NCBI GenBank assembly: GCA_020636095.1
Contig: JACJYN010000003.1
Coordinates: 558,001 to 622,000 of the forward strand
Reading direction: 5' to 3'
DNA: 64,000 nt
From: Lewinellaceae bacterium
GTDB lineage: Bacteria > Bacteroidota > Bacteroidia > Chitinophagales > Saprospiraceae
Numbering within the stretch: the first letter of the stretch is position 1; each line of letters begins with the position of its first letter. Below the pieces are notes generated by a model. The model did no database searches. It had not been told where the DNA came from and saw nothing but the letters and a program-made list of their open reading frames with translations. A program made the translations under genes and the position numbers. Of this stretch, positions 25,263 through 33,830 are shown in pieces.

Positions 25263-26681
25263 TTGGAAACAGAACCTGATAGTCCGGTTTATAGTTTTTC
25301 ACCGGTATTATTGTTACTCATTTCTCCTTCACTGGAGGCCTTCTTCAGCATTTTGGGTATCCTCCTCTTGCTGGCCTGCTCGGCTCTGATCTCCGGTTCA
25401 GAGGTGGCCTTCTTTTCGCTGACCCCAAATGACTTCGACCGGCTGGAACAGGAGAATGGGCCCAAAAGCCAGCGCATCCTGGCCCTCAAGGATAAACCAC
25501 GCCGCCTGCTGGCCACCATCCTGATCAGCAACAATTTCATCAATATTGCCATCGTCATCCTTTCGGAATTCGTGTTGATGAAGGTCATCCCCCATCACAC
25601 CTTTGAAGGTTGGGCGGCTTATATTACCAGCCTGTGGGGGCAACCTGGCCCGGAACGGATAGAATACTGGGCATGGCTGTCCAGCTTCCTGATCACCGTC
25701 GTTGGGGTCACCTTCCTGCTCGTCCTCTTCGGAGAAGTTGCCCCCAAAGTGTATGCCAAGATCAACAACCTGCGCCTCGCCAAGCTCATGGCCGCCCCAA
25801 TCACCGTTCTGCTCCGGGTGTTGGGGCCGCTGAACAACGCCCTGGTCAATACAACCCGTATCATCGAACGCAAACTGGCCAACACCGCAACGGTGGGCAG
25901 TATGGCCAGCCGCGAGGACATTGACGAGGCCATCGAATTGACGGTCAGCCAGGAGAAAGACGCCGGCCAGGATGTCGATATCCTGAAAAGCATCGTGAAA
26001 TTCGGGGAGGTCACCGTTAAACAGATTATGAGCTCCCGGGTAGATGTGGTGGCCGTCGATTTTCGCATCGGCTATCAGGAACTACTCAAAGTAGTCCGGG
26101 AATCCGGCTATTCCCGGATTCCGGTTTACGAAAACGACTTCGACAACGTAACCGGCATACTGTATGTTAAAGACTTGCTCGGCCATCTCAATGAAGGCCG
26201 TGATTTTGAATGGCAGGAGCTGATCCGAACCGACGTCTACTATGTGCCTGAAGCCAAAAAGATCAATGACTTGCTTAAAGAGTTCCAGAAGGAACATCTC
26301 CACCTGGCCGTCGTGGTCGACGAATACGGGGGCAGTTCCGGTATTGTAACCCTGGAAGATATCATGGAGGAAATCATCGGCGAGATCAAAGATGAGTTTG
26401 ACGATGAAGTGGAAGTGGTATTTAAAAAGATCGATGATTATAACTACCTCTTTGAAGGTAAAACCCTGCTTAACGATGTGTGCCGGATTGTCGGTATCGA
26501 CACCAATACCTTCGATGAAGCGAAAGGAGAGGCCGATTCCCTGGCCGGGCTTCTCCTTGAACTCACCGGTTTTATCCCCAAGATGGACGCCGAGATTCCC
26601 TACAATCAATTTCGATTTAAGATCGTTTCAGTAAACAGGCGCCGCATCGAACAAATCCTGTTTACCCTGCCGAAGCTGTAG
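25263..26681 (+). CDS. gldE: Gliding motility-associated protein GldE (CNNM/CBS/CorC family)
   Basis: The 472-residue protein has an N-terminal CNNM/DUF21 membrane domain (FFSILGILLLLACSALISGS, then EVAFFSL, with further helices to about residue 190), two CBS modules (VKQIMSSRVDVVAVD and SGYSRIPVYENDFDNVTGIL; VVDEYGGSSGIVTLEDIMEE), and a C-terminal CorC/HlyC domain (YLFEGKTLLNDVCRIVGIDT). Its relatives transport or sense Mg/Co. In Flavobacterium johnsoniae the gene sits beside gldD and supports gliding/T9SS function when overexpressed. The best start is TTG 25263-25265, since no ATG occurs before the membrane domain. It is followed 39 bp later by gldD. Confidence 0.9.
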   Translation: METEPDSPVYSFSPVLLLLISPSLEAFFSILGILLLLACSALISGSEVAFFSLTPNDFDRLEQENGPKSQRILALKDKPRRLLATILISNNFINIAIVILSEFVLMKVIPHHTFEGWAAYITSLWGQPGPERIEYWAWLSSFLITVVGVTFLLVLFGEVAPKVYAKINNLRLAKLMAAPITVLLRVLGPLNNALVNTTRIIERKLANTATVGSMASREDIDEAIELTVSQEKDAGQDVDILKSIVKFGEVTVKQIMSSRVDVVAVDFRIGYQELLKVVRESGYSRIPVYENDFDNVTGILYVKDLLGHLNEGRDFEWQELIRTDVYYVPEAKKINDLLKEFQKEHLHLAVVVDEYGGSSGIVTLEDIMEEIIGEIKDEFDDEVEVVFKKIDDYNYLFEGKTLLNDVCRIVGIDTNTFDEAKGEADSLAGLLLELTGFIPKMDAEIPYNQFRFKIVSVNRRRIEQILFTLPKL

Positions 26682-26720
26682 AAAGCTATTGGTGGTTACT
26701 CATTCAAATCGCGGAATATA

Positions 26721-27317
26721 ATGAAGAGCAAATATTCATCCGTTCTGGTCCTTTCCTTTTTACTGCTGGGGTCATGTAGCGAAGAACCTTCCTACACGCC
26801 CAAGCCCCGGGCTTACCCCAAAGTGGAATACCCCGAACGAGCTTACCGGCAGTTCGATAAGGATTACTGCAATTTCACTTTTGAATATCCTACCTACGCC
26901 GAGGTTCAGCAGGATACGCTGTTCTTCAATGAGAAACCGGCCCATCCCTGTTGGTTCGACATTTTCATGCCGGCTTTTGACAGCCGCTTATACTTTAGTT
27001 ATTATCCCATAAACCGGGAAAATACCTTTGAAAAACTGAAAAACGATGCTTTTGAGCTGGTGGAATGGCATAATAAAAAAGCGAACTACATTGAGGATGT
27101 GCCTATAAAAAAAGAAGACGGCGTAAGCGGATTTGCCTTTATCATCGAGGGCCCGGCCGCCTCCCCTTTCCAGTTCTACCTCACTGACAGCACCGATCAT
27201 TTTTTACGGGGCTCCTTGTACTTCAATACCCAAGCCCGCCCCGATTCCCTGAAACCCATCTATAAATTCGTAGAGCAGGATATCCTGCACATGATCGAAA
27301 CCTTCCAATGGAAGTAA
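26721..27317 (+). CDS. gldD: Gliding motility lipoprotein GldD
   Basis: GldD is a lipoprotein needed for gliding and T9SS function in Flavobacterium. The 198-residue protein has a lipobox (VLSFLLLGSC) followed by the family hallmark YTPKPRAYPKVEYPERAY, then CNFTFEYPTYAEV, AHPCWFDIFMP, RLYFSYYPI, DAFELVEWHNKKANYIED, and the C-terminal RPDSLKPIYKFVEQDILHMI. Length is normal. It closes the mutY-ssb-gldE-gldD run and converges on recA across a bidirectional terminator. Confidence 0.92.
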   Translation: MKSKYSSVLVLSFLLLGSCSEEPSYTPKPRAYPKVEYPERAYRQFDKDYCNFTFEYPTYAEVQQDTLFFNEKPAHPCWFDIFMPAFDSRLYFSYYPINRENTFEKLKNDAFELVEWHNKKANYIEDVPIKKEDGVSGFAFIIEGPAASPFQFYLTDSTDHFLRGSLYFNTQARPDSLKPIYKFVEQDILHMIETFQWK

Positions 27318-27340
27318 GTTTAGCGTGTGTCCAGGCGCAT

Positions 27341-27390
27341 AATGAAAATAGCCCAACCCGGCGGACATGCTGGGTTGGGCTATTTTCATT
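27341..27390. terminator. Bidirectional terminator between gldD and recA
   Basis: Perfect 19-base arms (27341-27359, 27372-27390) around a 12-base loop. The ends are A-rich on one side and T-rich on the other (AATGAAAATAGCCC / GGGCTATTTTCATT), so the hairpin serves both converging genes. Confidence 0.9.
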
Positions 27391-27406
27391 GTCGCCTTCT
27401 GAACGC

Positions 27407-28492
27407 CTAAGATTTGGCCTCTTCCTTTTCGTCTTTCTTGGCCTTGCCATTTTTCTTAGCCTCCTCTGCTTCCAGGGGCAGGCCGATGATCTTGGCTTTG
27501 ATCTTTTTCTCGATCTCGTTGGCTACTTCCGGATTATCCATCAGGAATTGCTTGGCGGCTTCGCGGCCCTGGGCGATCTTGGCGCTGTCGTAGCTGTACC
27601 AGGCCCCGCTTTTCTGGATGATATCGTGGTCGACGCCCAGGTCGACAATCTCTCCCGTTTTGGAGATGCCTTCGCCGAACATGATGTCAAATTCCGCAAC
27701 GCGGAAAGGAGGCGCCAGTTTATTCTTTACTACTTTGACTTTAACGTGGTTACCCACCACATTGCCATCTTTATCTTTGATGGCGGAGCCGGAACGGCGA
27801 ATGTCGAGGCGCATGGAAGCATAGAACTTCAGGGCGTTGCCACCGGTAGTCGTCTCCGGGTTGCCGAACATCACACCGATCTTCTCCCTGAGCTGGTTGA
27901 TGAAGATGCAGCAGCAGCCGGTGCGGCCGATGGTGCCGGTCAGCTTGCGCATAGCCTGGGACATGAGGCGGGCCTGCAGGCCCATCTTGGAATCGCCCAT
28001 CTCTCCTTCGATCTCGGAACGAGGCACCAGCGCCGCCACCGAGTCGATGACGATGATGTCGATGGCGCCGGAACGGATCAGGTTCTCGGTGATCTCCAGG
28101 GCCTGCTCTCCGTTATCGGGCTGTGAAATGAGGAGGTTTTCCGTATCTACACCCAATGACCGGGCGTAGGAGCGGTCGAAGGCGTGTTCCGCATCGATGA
28201 AGGCGGCGATGCCGCCCTGCTTCTGGCATTCGGCAATAGCGTGGATGGCGAGGGTAGTCTTACCCGAAGATTCCGGCCCGTAAATCTCGACCACTCTTCC
28301 CCGCGGAAGGCCGTTGACGCCAAGGGCGATGTCGAGGCCCAGAGAGCCAGTGGGAATGGAATCTACTTCGACTACGCTGTCATCTCCCAGGCGCATGATG
28401 GTACCTTTGCCGTAGGTTTTCTCCAGCCGGTCGACGGTCAATTGAAGCGCTTTCATTTTCGCTTCCCGGTCTTGCTTGTTGGTATCGGACAT
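27407..28492 (-). CDS. recA: Recombinase RecA
   Basis: RecA forms the strand-exchange filament and activates the SOS response. The 361-residue protein contains Walker A GPESSGKTTLAIHAIAECQK, Walker B IDIIVIDSVAALVP, the L1 loop region EGEMGDSKMGLQARLMSQAM, L2 NQLREKIGVMFGNPETTTGG, and the SGSAIKDKDGNVVGNHVKVK stretch. The C-terminal tail is highly charged and Lys/Glu-rich (EEAKKNGKAKKDEKEEAKS), as in Bacteroidota. A well-matched promoter lies 41-71 bases upstream. There is no LexA-type box that I can recognise. Confidence 0.98.
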   Translation of the reverse strand: MSDTNKQDREAKMKALQLTVDRLEKTYGKGTIMRLGDDSVVEVDSIPTGSLGLDIALGVNGLPRGRVVEIYGPESSGKTTLAIHAIAECQKQGGIAAFIDAEHAFDRSYARSLGVDTENLLISQPDNGEQALEITENLIRSGAIDIIVIDSVAALVPRSEIEGEMGDSKMGLQARLMSQAMRKLTGTIGRTGCCCIFINQLREKIGVMFGNPETTTGGNALKFYASMRLDIRRSGSAIKDKDGNVVGNHVKVKVVKNKLAPPFRVAEFDIMFGEGISKTGEIVDLGVDHDIIQKSGAWYSYDSAKIAQGREAAKQFLMDNPEVANEIEKKIKAKIIGLPLEAEEAKKNGKAKKDEKEEAKS

Positions 28493-28532
28493 TTGAGGTG
28501 TTGTTTATTAAACTTTTTGTTTCAGTGATTCA

Positions 28533-28563
28533 CAAATTTAAATAAATTGTTTAACTAAAGCAA
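28533..28563 (-). promoter_or_regulatory. recA promoter
   Basis: On the minus strand TTG (28561-28563), 20 bases, then TAAATTTG (28533-28540) match the Bacteroidota consensus TTG...TAnnTTTG. The position, about 40 bases before the recA ATG, is right. Confidence 0.6.
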
Positions 28564-28609
28564 GCCTGATAGCATATTTTGCTGACTTTTGAGTAAAATA
28601 CGCAAAAAG

Positions 28610-28642
28610 AAAGCCCTTGGCAAAGCTTTTGCCAAGGGCTTT
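28610..28642 (-). terminator. Terminator after the small gene at 28662
   Basis: Perfect 15-base arms AAAGCCCTTGGCAAA / TTTGCCAAGGGCTTT with a 3-base loop, followed on the minus strand by TCTTTTTG. It insulates the small minus-strand gene from recA. Confidence 0.8.
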
Positions 28643-28661
28643 TCAAAAAGCACGGTTTTGG

Positions 28662-28898
28662 TTAGGCGTGCTTTTCGAGGGTGGTCTTTTCGCTGTACTT
28701 CAGGATGTCCTGAATGGTGCGCGAAGAGGGCCGGAATGTAACTTTCGGCAGCTGCTGGTATGCTTCCTGCAGGCCTTCAAATTCTTCCCTGAGCCGGAGG
28801 TTGTCGCAAAGAGCCTCGTCCATCGACAGGCGTTCGGTAGCGCTAACCTCGTTGTAGAGGAATCTGATGAGATCGTTGGGTGTAAATGTTTGCTTCAT
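28662..28898 (-). CDS. Small conserved protein, anti-sigma N-terminal-like
   Basis: The 78-residue helical protein begins with FTPNDLIRFLYNEVSATERL, then MDEALCDNLRLREEFEGLQE. This N-terminal pattern (LIRF-Y-E-x-S-x-x-E then a helix with LREE) recurs at the start of anti-sigma/zinc-finger-like regulators of Bacteroidota. Here the protein ends soon after (ILKYSEKTTLEKHA) with no membrane segment. It may be a free-standing regulator or adaptor. Clear start, own terminator, and coding-like composition support it as a real gene. Confidence 0.6.
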   Translation of the reverse strand: MKQTFTPNDLIRFLYNEVSATERLSMDEALCDNLRLREEFEGLQEAYQQLPKVTFRPSSRTIQDILKYSEKTTLEKHA

Positions 28899-29051
28899 AC
28901 AGCGGATTTTGATTACCTAATTGCTTGAAAATTCACCTATAAAACTTTAAAGGCCCGGCCCTTATTGCCTACTCTTGTAAAAAAAAATTATGGGATTTCC
29001 GGCATGAGTAAGGGAAAAAATCGCGCGCTTTTTAAATATAAGGAGCGGTGC

Positions 29052-29486
29052 TCACTCCACCCGATACCAAGTCTGCGTCCGGTACAGCCCCGTCCAGTGT
29101 TTGCCGCGGACTTTCAGTTCAGCTGCATTGCCGTTTTCAAACCAGATGCTGCAACCGTACTCGTTGCCGTTCTCCGGGTCCATGATGGTTCCCTTCCGCC
29201 AGTAATCTTTGTAGGGCTCCAGGTCTTCAATAACCAGCATACCGATCAAGGGCTGGTTCTTTTTCTTGCCGGGGCATTCCTCACACAATTTATCGGGCGA
29301 GGAGATCAGCAGTTTGACAATCTTTCCGTAGAGTTTGCCGCCCTTTTCGTAAATCTCCACATGGGATTTGGCCTCTCCGGTCTCATCGTCAATGGTTTTC
29401 CAGACGCCAATGGGGGAGGGCTGCGCCAGAGATAAGGTGGCATAGGCGATCATAGCCAGGCAAAAAGTCAGCATCTTCTTTTTCAT
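29052..29486 (-). CDS. DUF2147-family secreted protein
   Basis: The 144-residue protein has a signal peptide (MLTFCLAMIAYATLSLA) and the DUF2147 pattern: PIGVWKTIDDETGEAKSHVE, YEKGGKLYGKIVKLL, a Cys pair in LCEECPGK, IEDLEPYKDYWRKGTIMDPE, GNEYGCSIWFENGNAAELKV, RGKHWTGLYRTQTW. The family is a small periplasmic beta-barrel fold of unknown biochemical role, common in Bacteroidota and Proteobacteria. It stands 15 bp downstream of the ATL gene on the same strand. Confidence 0.85.
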   Translation of the reverse strand: MKKKMLTFCLAMIAYATLSLAQPSPIGVWKTIDDETGEAKSHVEIYEKGGKLYGKIVKLLISSPDKLCEECPGKKKNQPLIGMLVIEDLEPYKDYWRKGTIMDPENGNEYGCSIWFENGNAAELKVRGKHWTGLYRTQTWYRVE

Positions 29487-29500
29487 ATTATAGTGTTAGG

Positions 29501-29845
29501 TTAAAACGGTTCAAAATCCTCCCCCAGCCCTTCCGCAGGATGCCAGAACAGCTTGTCGAACGCCTGTACGCGGTCATTTTCGACCACTACGCCCTCCTGT
29601 TCCAGCATCTCCTGCATCATCGTCGGCGTGGGCCAGTGGTTGCGGCCACTGAGTTCACCCTTGCGGTTGACAACGCGGTGGGCCGGCACCCTATCGCCGC
29701 TGAAGCTGTTGTTCAGCGCCCAGCCCACCATGCGGGCGGAGCCGAGGGCCAGATAATCCGCAATGGCGCCGTAAGTGCTCACCCTGCCCCGGGGGATATG
29801 GCGCACAACGGCATAAACCAGATCATAATACGTGGGTTCCGGCAT
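29501..29845 (-). CDS. Alkyltransferase-like protein (ATL)
   Basis: This is the MGMT C-terminal DNA-binding domain without the N-terminal domain. Residues VVRHIPRGRVSTYGAIADYL, GSARMVGWALNN and VPAHRVVNRKGELSGR follow the MGMT pattern, but the methyl-acceptor Cys of PCHRV is Ala. ATL proteins of this kind bind O6-alkylguanine, flip it, and hand the lesion to nucleotide excision repair instead of repairing it. I start at ATG 29843-29845 (MPEPTYYD), the usual N-terminus; an ATG 12 codons upstream is less likely. Confidence 0.9.
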   Translation of the reverse strand: MPEPTYYDLVYAVVRHIPRGRVSTYGAIADYLALGSARMVGWALNNSFSGDRVPAHRVVNRKGELSGRNHWPTPTMMQEMLEQEGVVVENDRVQAFDKLFWHPAEGLGEDFEPF

Positions 29846-29901
29846 TTTATTGTTTACTTTTGGGACGTTAAAATAGGACAATTCGATCTAACATTTGGTT
29901 T

Positions 29902-30546
29902 ATGTTAAGGACAAAAGTAAAGGCAAGTTCGGTGACCAACCTGACCGATGCGCGCTACTTCGCCGCCTGGGACGTTGAGTGGCTCGGCTTCAACTTCGAT
30001 GCCGGCTCCGAAGCCTATATCCAGCCACAGGCCATGCAGGCCATCAAAGAATGGGTGGATGGCGTCAAGATCATCGGCGAGTTCAGTTTACAACCTTTTG
30101 AAGAAATACTCTCGGCCGCCGACCTGCTCGAACTGGACGGCGTACAGCTCGGCCCATTCACTCCTCCGGAGGCCCTGCGGGCGCTTCACGAGAATGAAGT
30201 TCCCATTCTGCTCGAAACCGTTGTAGAAGAAGCTGGCAAACTGGTGGAAGCCACTGCCGGCTTCGCAGCTATGGCGCCTTACGTGGAAGCTTTTATACTC
30301 AATTTCGACAAGAACGGGATCAGCTGGGAAGGCCTGCAAGAAGAGGCTATTCCATTTTTGCGGCAGCTATGCCTGGACTATCCCGTCATCCTCAGCCTGA
30401 ACTTCGATGCCGGTACGCTGGAGGAAGCGTTGGAAAGCCTGCATCTCTACGGCATCAACGTACGGGGCGGAGCCGAGGAAAAAGTGGGCTTCAAATCCTT
30501 CGATGAACTGGACGAATGGTTCGAAGCACTGGAAATCTTCGAGTAG
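29902..30546 (+). CDS. TrpF-like TIM-barrel protein without the catalytic cysteine
   Basis: The N-terminus TKVKASSVTNLTDARYFAAW has the layout of phosphoribosylanthranilate isomerase (K-I-C-G-I-T-N-x-x-D-A), but the catalytic Cys is Ser9. Further on, ELDGVQLG corresponds to the D-x-V-Q-L-H strand, while the glycine-rich phosphate loops near the C-terminus are replaced by GINVRGGAEEKVG. The normal Asp126 region reads EAFILNFDKNG. At 214 residues it has the length of TrpF. No trp genes surround it. I infer a TIM-barrel paralogue with a different or regulatory role. It is divergent from the ATL gene. Confidence 0.6.
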   Translation: MLRTKVKASSVTNLTDARYFAAWDVEWLGFNFDAGSEAYIQPQAMQAIKEWVDGVKIIGEFSLQPFEEILSAADLLELDGVQLGPFTPPEALRALHENEVPILLETVVEEAGKLVEATAGFAAMAPYVEAFILNFDKNGISWEGLQEEAIPFLRQLCLDYPVILSLNFDAGTLEEALESLHLYGINVRGGAEEKVGFKSFDELDEWFEALEIFE

Positions 30547-30796
30547 CATGCCAGAAAAGCCGCTTCCTACTGCAAAATAAGCGGTTGCTGCATTTTCATT
30601 CTTATCAAGAATTCCTGGCAGAACTAAAAGAACAACTTCTTGTAATGCCCAAATGCCCCGTTCGCTAAAAGCACGCCTCCAAACATCTCTGAATGCAGCG
30701 GGCAAATCCGCTTCTGTCGCTGGTTGTCCAAATCTTTGTAACCAAGGGTGTTAGCTAAGATATTAAAAACCTTATTTTCGATCAAAATCTCATTTT

Positions 30797-33514
30797 ATGA
30801 AAAAACGCTTTTACGGATTAGTAGCATTTTTCATTCTTGGCTTTACGGTCAACAGCCGGGCCCAGGACTTTCTCAATAATATTGCCAGGGAGGAAGGCGA
30901 ACCGCTGAAGATACAGCACCTGGAAGCCGCCTTCGACAACTGGGCGGCACAGACGGATCTCTCCGAAGAAAAAGGGTGGAAATGGTACGCTCGCTGGCTG
31001 CACGAACAAGAAGTGCGGGCGGGTGGCGACGGCAGCTTCGGCAACCAGGAGCCCTTGTTCCGGGCGGCGGCGGAAAAGGTAGCCCTGGAGCAAAACCGGA
31101 TTGCTGAACGCAGCCCCGGATGGATGCCGGCCGGCCCTGAAGACTACGCCACCATTGTCACCAGTTATATCATCCGCGGCATGGGGCGCATCAACTGCAT
31201 CACCTTCCATCCTACCGACGCCAATACCTTTTGGGTGGGCGTTGCCCAGGGCGGCATCTGGAAGACGACCAACGGCGGCCAGAGCTGGCTGCCCCTCGAC
31301 AACGGCCTGCCCATTCTGCGCATCAGCGATATTGCCGTCAACCCCGCCAACCCGGATGAAATGTACGTTTCGGTGGGCGATTACGCTTACCTGGGCGTCG
31401 CCCTCGACCTCGACGACCGCAAGCGCCATACGCACTACGGCATGGGCGTTTACAAAACCACCAACGGCGGGCAGAGCTGGGCGCCCACCGGCCTCACGTT
31501 CGACCAAACCGGAAGGGACGGCTCGCTTACCCGGCGGGTGATTGTTCATCCCGACAATGGACAACGGCTCGTCGCCGCCGGCCTTTTCGGCATCCGAACT
31601 TCGGAGGATGGCGGCGCCACCTGGGCCAATATCTCCGATGAAATGATCTGGGACATCGAGCGCCACCCCGCCGAGCCCGACATCCTGTACGCCTCAACCG
31701 CTTACGTGCGCAACCTCGACGCCGGTACAGCCGGCATTTGGAAGTCCACCGATTTCGGGCAAAGCTGGACGGAGCTGGAAACGAATATACCGCCTACGAA
31801 CAATGTCCAACGGATAGAACTGTCTATTTCTCCCGCCAACCCCGATTATGTCTACGCGCTGGCTTGCAGCCGAAACCGCGATTTTTACGGCTTGTACCGC
31901 ACCACCGACGGGGGAGACAGCTGGGAACGGCGTTCCAACAGCCCCAATATTCTGCACTGGTACGGTGGCAACGGCAGCGGCGGACAGGGTACTTACGACC
32001 TGGCCATCCTCGCTCACCCCGAAGACCCGGACCGCATCTATACCGGAGGGATCAACATCTGGGGCTCCGAAGACGGGGGGCTGAGTTGGCGGATGGCCTC
32101 CTACTGGGTCGGTGACCCCAGCCGGGTGAGCATTCATGCCGACCAGCACTTCCTCGCTTATAACCCACTGGATAATAAATACTACGGCTGTAATGACGGC
32201 GGCGTCTCCCGGGCCGATGAGATCGTGCTTGGCACGGAAAACGCCACCCAGGATTATGACAACTACTCCTTCCAAACTCAGTGGGAGGATATTGCCGGCG
32301 GCATGCAGATTACTTCCTTTTATCGCTTAGGGTTGAGCCAGTCTAATCCCGGCGACCTCATTGCCGGCACACAGGACAATTCTACCTGGCTGAAAAAAAA
32401 CGGTAACTGGACCGGCATCATCGGCGGCGACGGTATGGAAGGCCTCATCCACCCGGAAAATCCCAACATCATTTACGGTTCGTCTCAATACGGAAGCATC
32501 GTCGGGTCCGACGATGGGGGTAACGGCTTTTTCTCCGTGAGCAGCAATATTCCCGCCGGCAACGATGAGCGGGCCGCCTGGACTACGCCGTTTATGCTCG
32601 AACCGGGTAACCCCGACGTGTTGTATGTGGCCTACACCAACCTCTACAAGTCTGTCGATGGGGGCGGTTCCTTTCAACAGCTTTCCAACTTCCCGGTTCC
32701 GGGCCTGCCGGCTTCCAGCTTTGCGGTTTCTCCCGCCGACCCGGACTATATCTACCTGTCGCACCGCATTTATCACTCTCTGGGGCAGCCCAGCTACTTC
32801 TGGCGGACCCGCAACGGCGGCAACAGCTGGGAAAATGTGACGGATGGGCTGCCCGATGACCTTTACTTCACCTACACTACCGCCGATGATGCAAACCCCA
32901 ACCTGGTTTGGATGACGGTGGGCGGCTTTTCCGATGGCCAGAAGGTGTTTCGCTCGGATGACGGCGGCGACAACTGGCAGAATATTTCCTACAACCTGCC
33001 CAACATTCCGGTCAACTGCGTTGTGCAGGACCCCAATTCGCTGATCAATGGCTTGTACATCGGCACCGATATCGGCGTGTACTACATCAACGACGAAATG
33101 GAGGAATGGGAACTCTATAGCGAAGGCCTGCCCAATGTGATCGTCAGCGAGCTGGAGATTCTGGCCAGCGAAGGCAAACTTTACGCAGCCACCTTCGGCC
33201 GCGGTATCTGGGAGGGAAATACAGTTGATGAAACAGTGGGCGTGGATAACCCCCGCTTGGATGTACTCACTGCGAAGGTATCTCCGAACCCGAACGATGG
33301 CGCATTTTTGCTGGAGGTGGAAGGCCTTCCCCCGGCTCAGGGATTTTCGGTAGAAATCGTAGACATTACCGGCCGCCGGGTGTTGCAGGCACAGGAATCG
33401 GCCGCCGGCAACCGCTTTGCCGCCCAATACGAGCTAGAGCTGCCCTATGGCCTGTATTTTCTGCGGGTAACAGCAGGCAAGCAGCGAAAAGTGGTGAAGT
33501 TCATCGTGGAATAA
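30797..33514 (+). CDS. Secreted sortilin/VPS10-type beta-propeller protein with T9SS type A sorting domain
   Basis: The 905-residue protein has a signal peptide (KKRFYGLVAFFILGFTVNSR). Many BNR/Asp-box repeats follow: GGIWKTTNGGQSWLPLDNG, GVYKTTNGGQSWAP, IRTSEDGGATWANIS, IWKSTDFGQSWTELE, LYRTTDGGDSWERRS and FRSDDGGDNWQNIS, which build one or two beta-propellers of the VPS10 type. The last 80 residues (VSPNPNDGAFLLEVEGLPPA, VEIVDITGRRVLQ, YGLYFLRVTAGKQRKVVKFI) are a type A sorting domain for export by T9SS. Such proteins are often annotated as glycosyl hydrolases, but no catalytic signature is evident. Its role is probably surface binding or scaffolding. Confidence 0.88.
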   Translation: MKKRFYGLVAFFILGFTVNSRAQDFLNNIAREEGEPLKIQHLEAAFDNWAAQTDLSEEKGWKWYARWLHEQEVRAGGDGSFGNQEPLFRAAAEKVALEQNRIAERSPGWMPAGPEDYATIVTSYIIRGMGRINCITFHPTDANTFWVGVAQGGIWKTTNGGQSWLPLDNGLPILRISDIAVNPANPDEMYVSVGDYAYLGVALDLDDRKRHTHYGMGVYKTTNGGQSWAPTGLTFDQTGRDGSLTRRVIVHPDNGQRLVAAGLFGIRTSEDGGATWANISDEMIWDIERHPAEPDILYASTAYVRNLDAGTAGIWKSTDFGQSWTELETNIPPTNNVQRIELSISPANPDYVYALACSRNRDFYGLYRTTDGGDSWERRSNSPNILHWYGGNGSGGQGTYDLAILAHPEDPDRIYTGGINIWGSEDGGLSWRMASYWVGDPSRVSIHADQHFLAYNPLDNKYYGCNDGGVSRADEIVLGTENATQDYDNYSFQTQWEDIAGGMQITSFYRLGLSQSNPGDLIAGTQDNSTWLKKNGNWTGIIGGDGMEGLIHPENPNIIYGSSQYGSIVGSDDGGNGFFSVSSNIPAGNDERAAWTTPFMLEPGNPDVLYVAYTNLYKSVDGGGSFQQLSNFPVPGLPASSFAVSPADPDYIYLSHRIYHSLGQPSYFWRTRNGGNSWENVTDGLPDDLYFTYTTADDANPNLVWMTVGGFSDGQKVFRSDDGGDNWQNISYNLPNIPVNCVVQDPNSLINGLYIGTDIGVYYINDEMEEWELYSEGLPNVIVSELEILASEGKLYAATFGRGIWEGNTVDETVGVDNPRLDVLTAKVSPNPNDGAFLLEVEGLPPAQGFSVEIVDITGRRVLQAQESAAGNRFAAQYELELPYGLYFLRVTAGKQRKVVKFIVE

Positions 33515-33643
33515 TTTTCTGGCCACTTCCCGGAAATGGGCGAGCCCATCGGGAATCGGAAAAATCGGAAGGGGGAGTCGGAAAAAACAGCAAGGCCTGC
33601 TCCTCCCCCCTTCCGACTTCCCCCTTCCCACTCCCGCTTTCCG

Positions 33644-33674
33644 ACTTACTCCGTCAGTCGCTTCGCTCGTGTCC
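33644..33674. repeat. 31-bp repeat, family I, copy 1
   Basis: A 31-base sequence containing CCGTCAGTCGCTTCGCTCGT is found again as its complement at 42497-42527 with one mismatch. Both copies are followed or flanked by TCCGCTTTCCGACTTCC. The surrounding gap 33515-33830 is otherwise low-complexity C/T-rich sequence with no gene. Confidence 0.6.
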
Positions 33675-33830
33675 GCTTTCCGACTTCCGGCTTCCCCCTT
33701 CCCAACCGTTCCCTTCCCACATCCTCCCTTTCCATACAAACTGTGGCCCGGCTTTCCTTCCTTTGAAAATCTTTCCTATCTTAGTTGGTTAAAGTATCAA
33801 AATAACATTCACCAAAAAAAATTATAGCTC

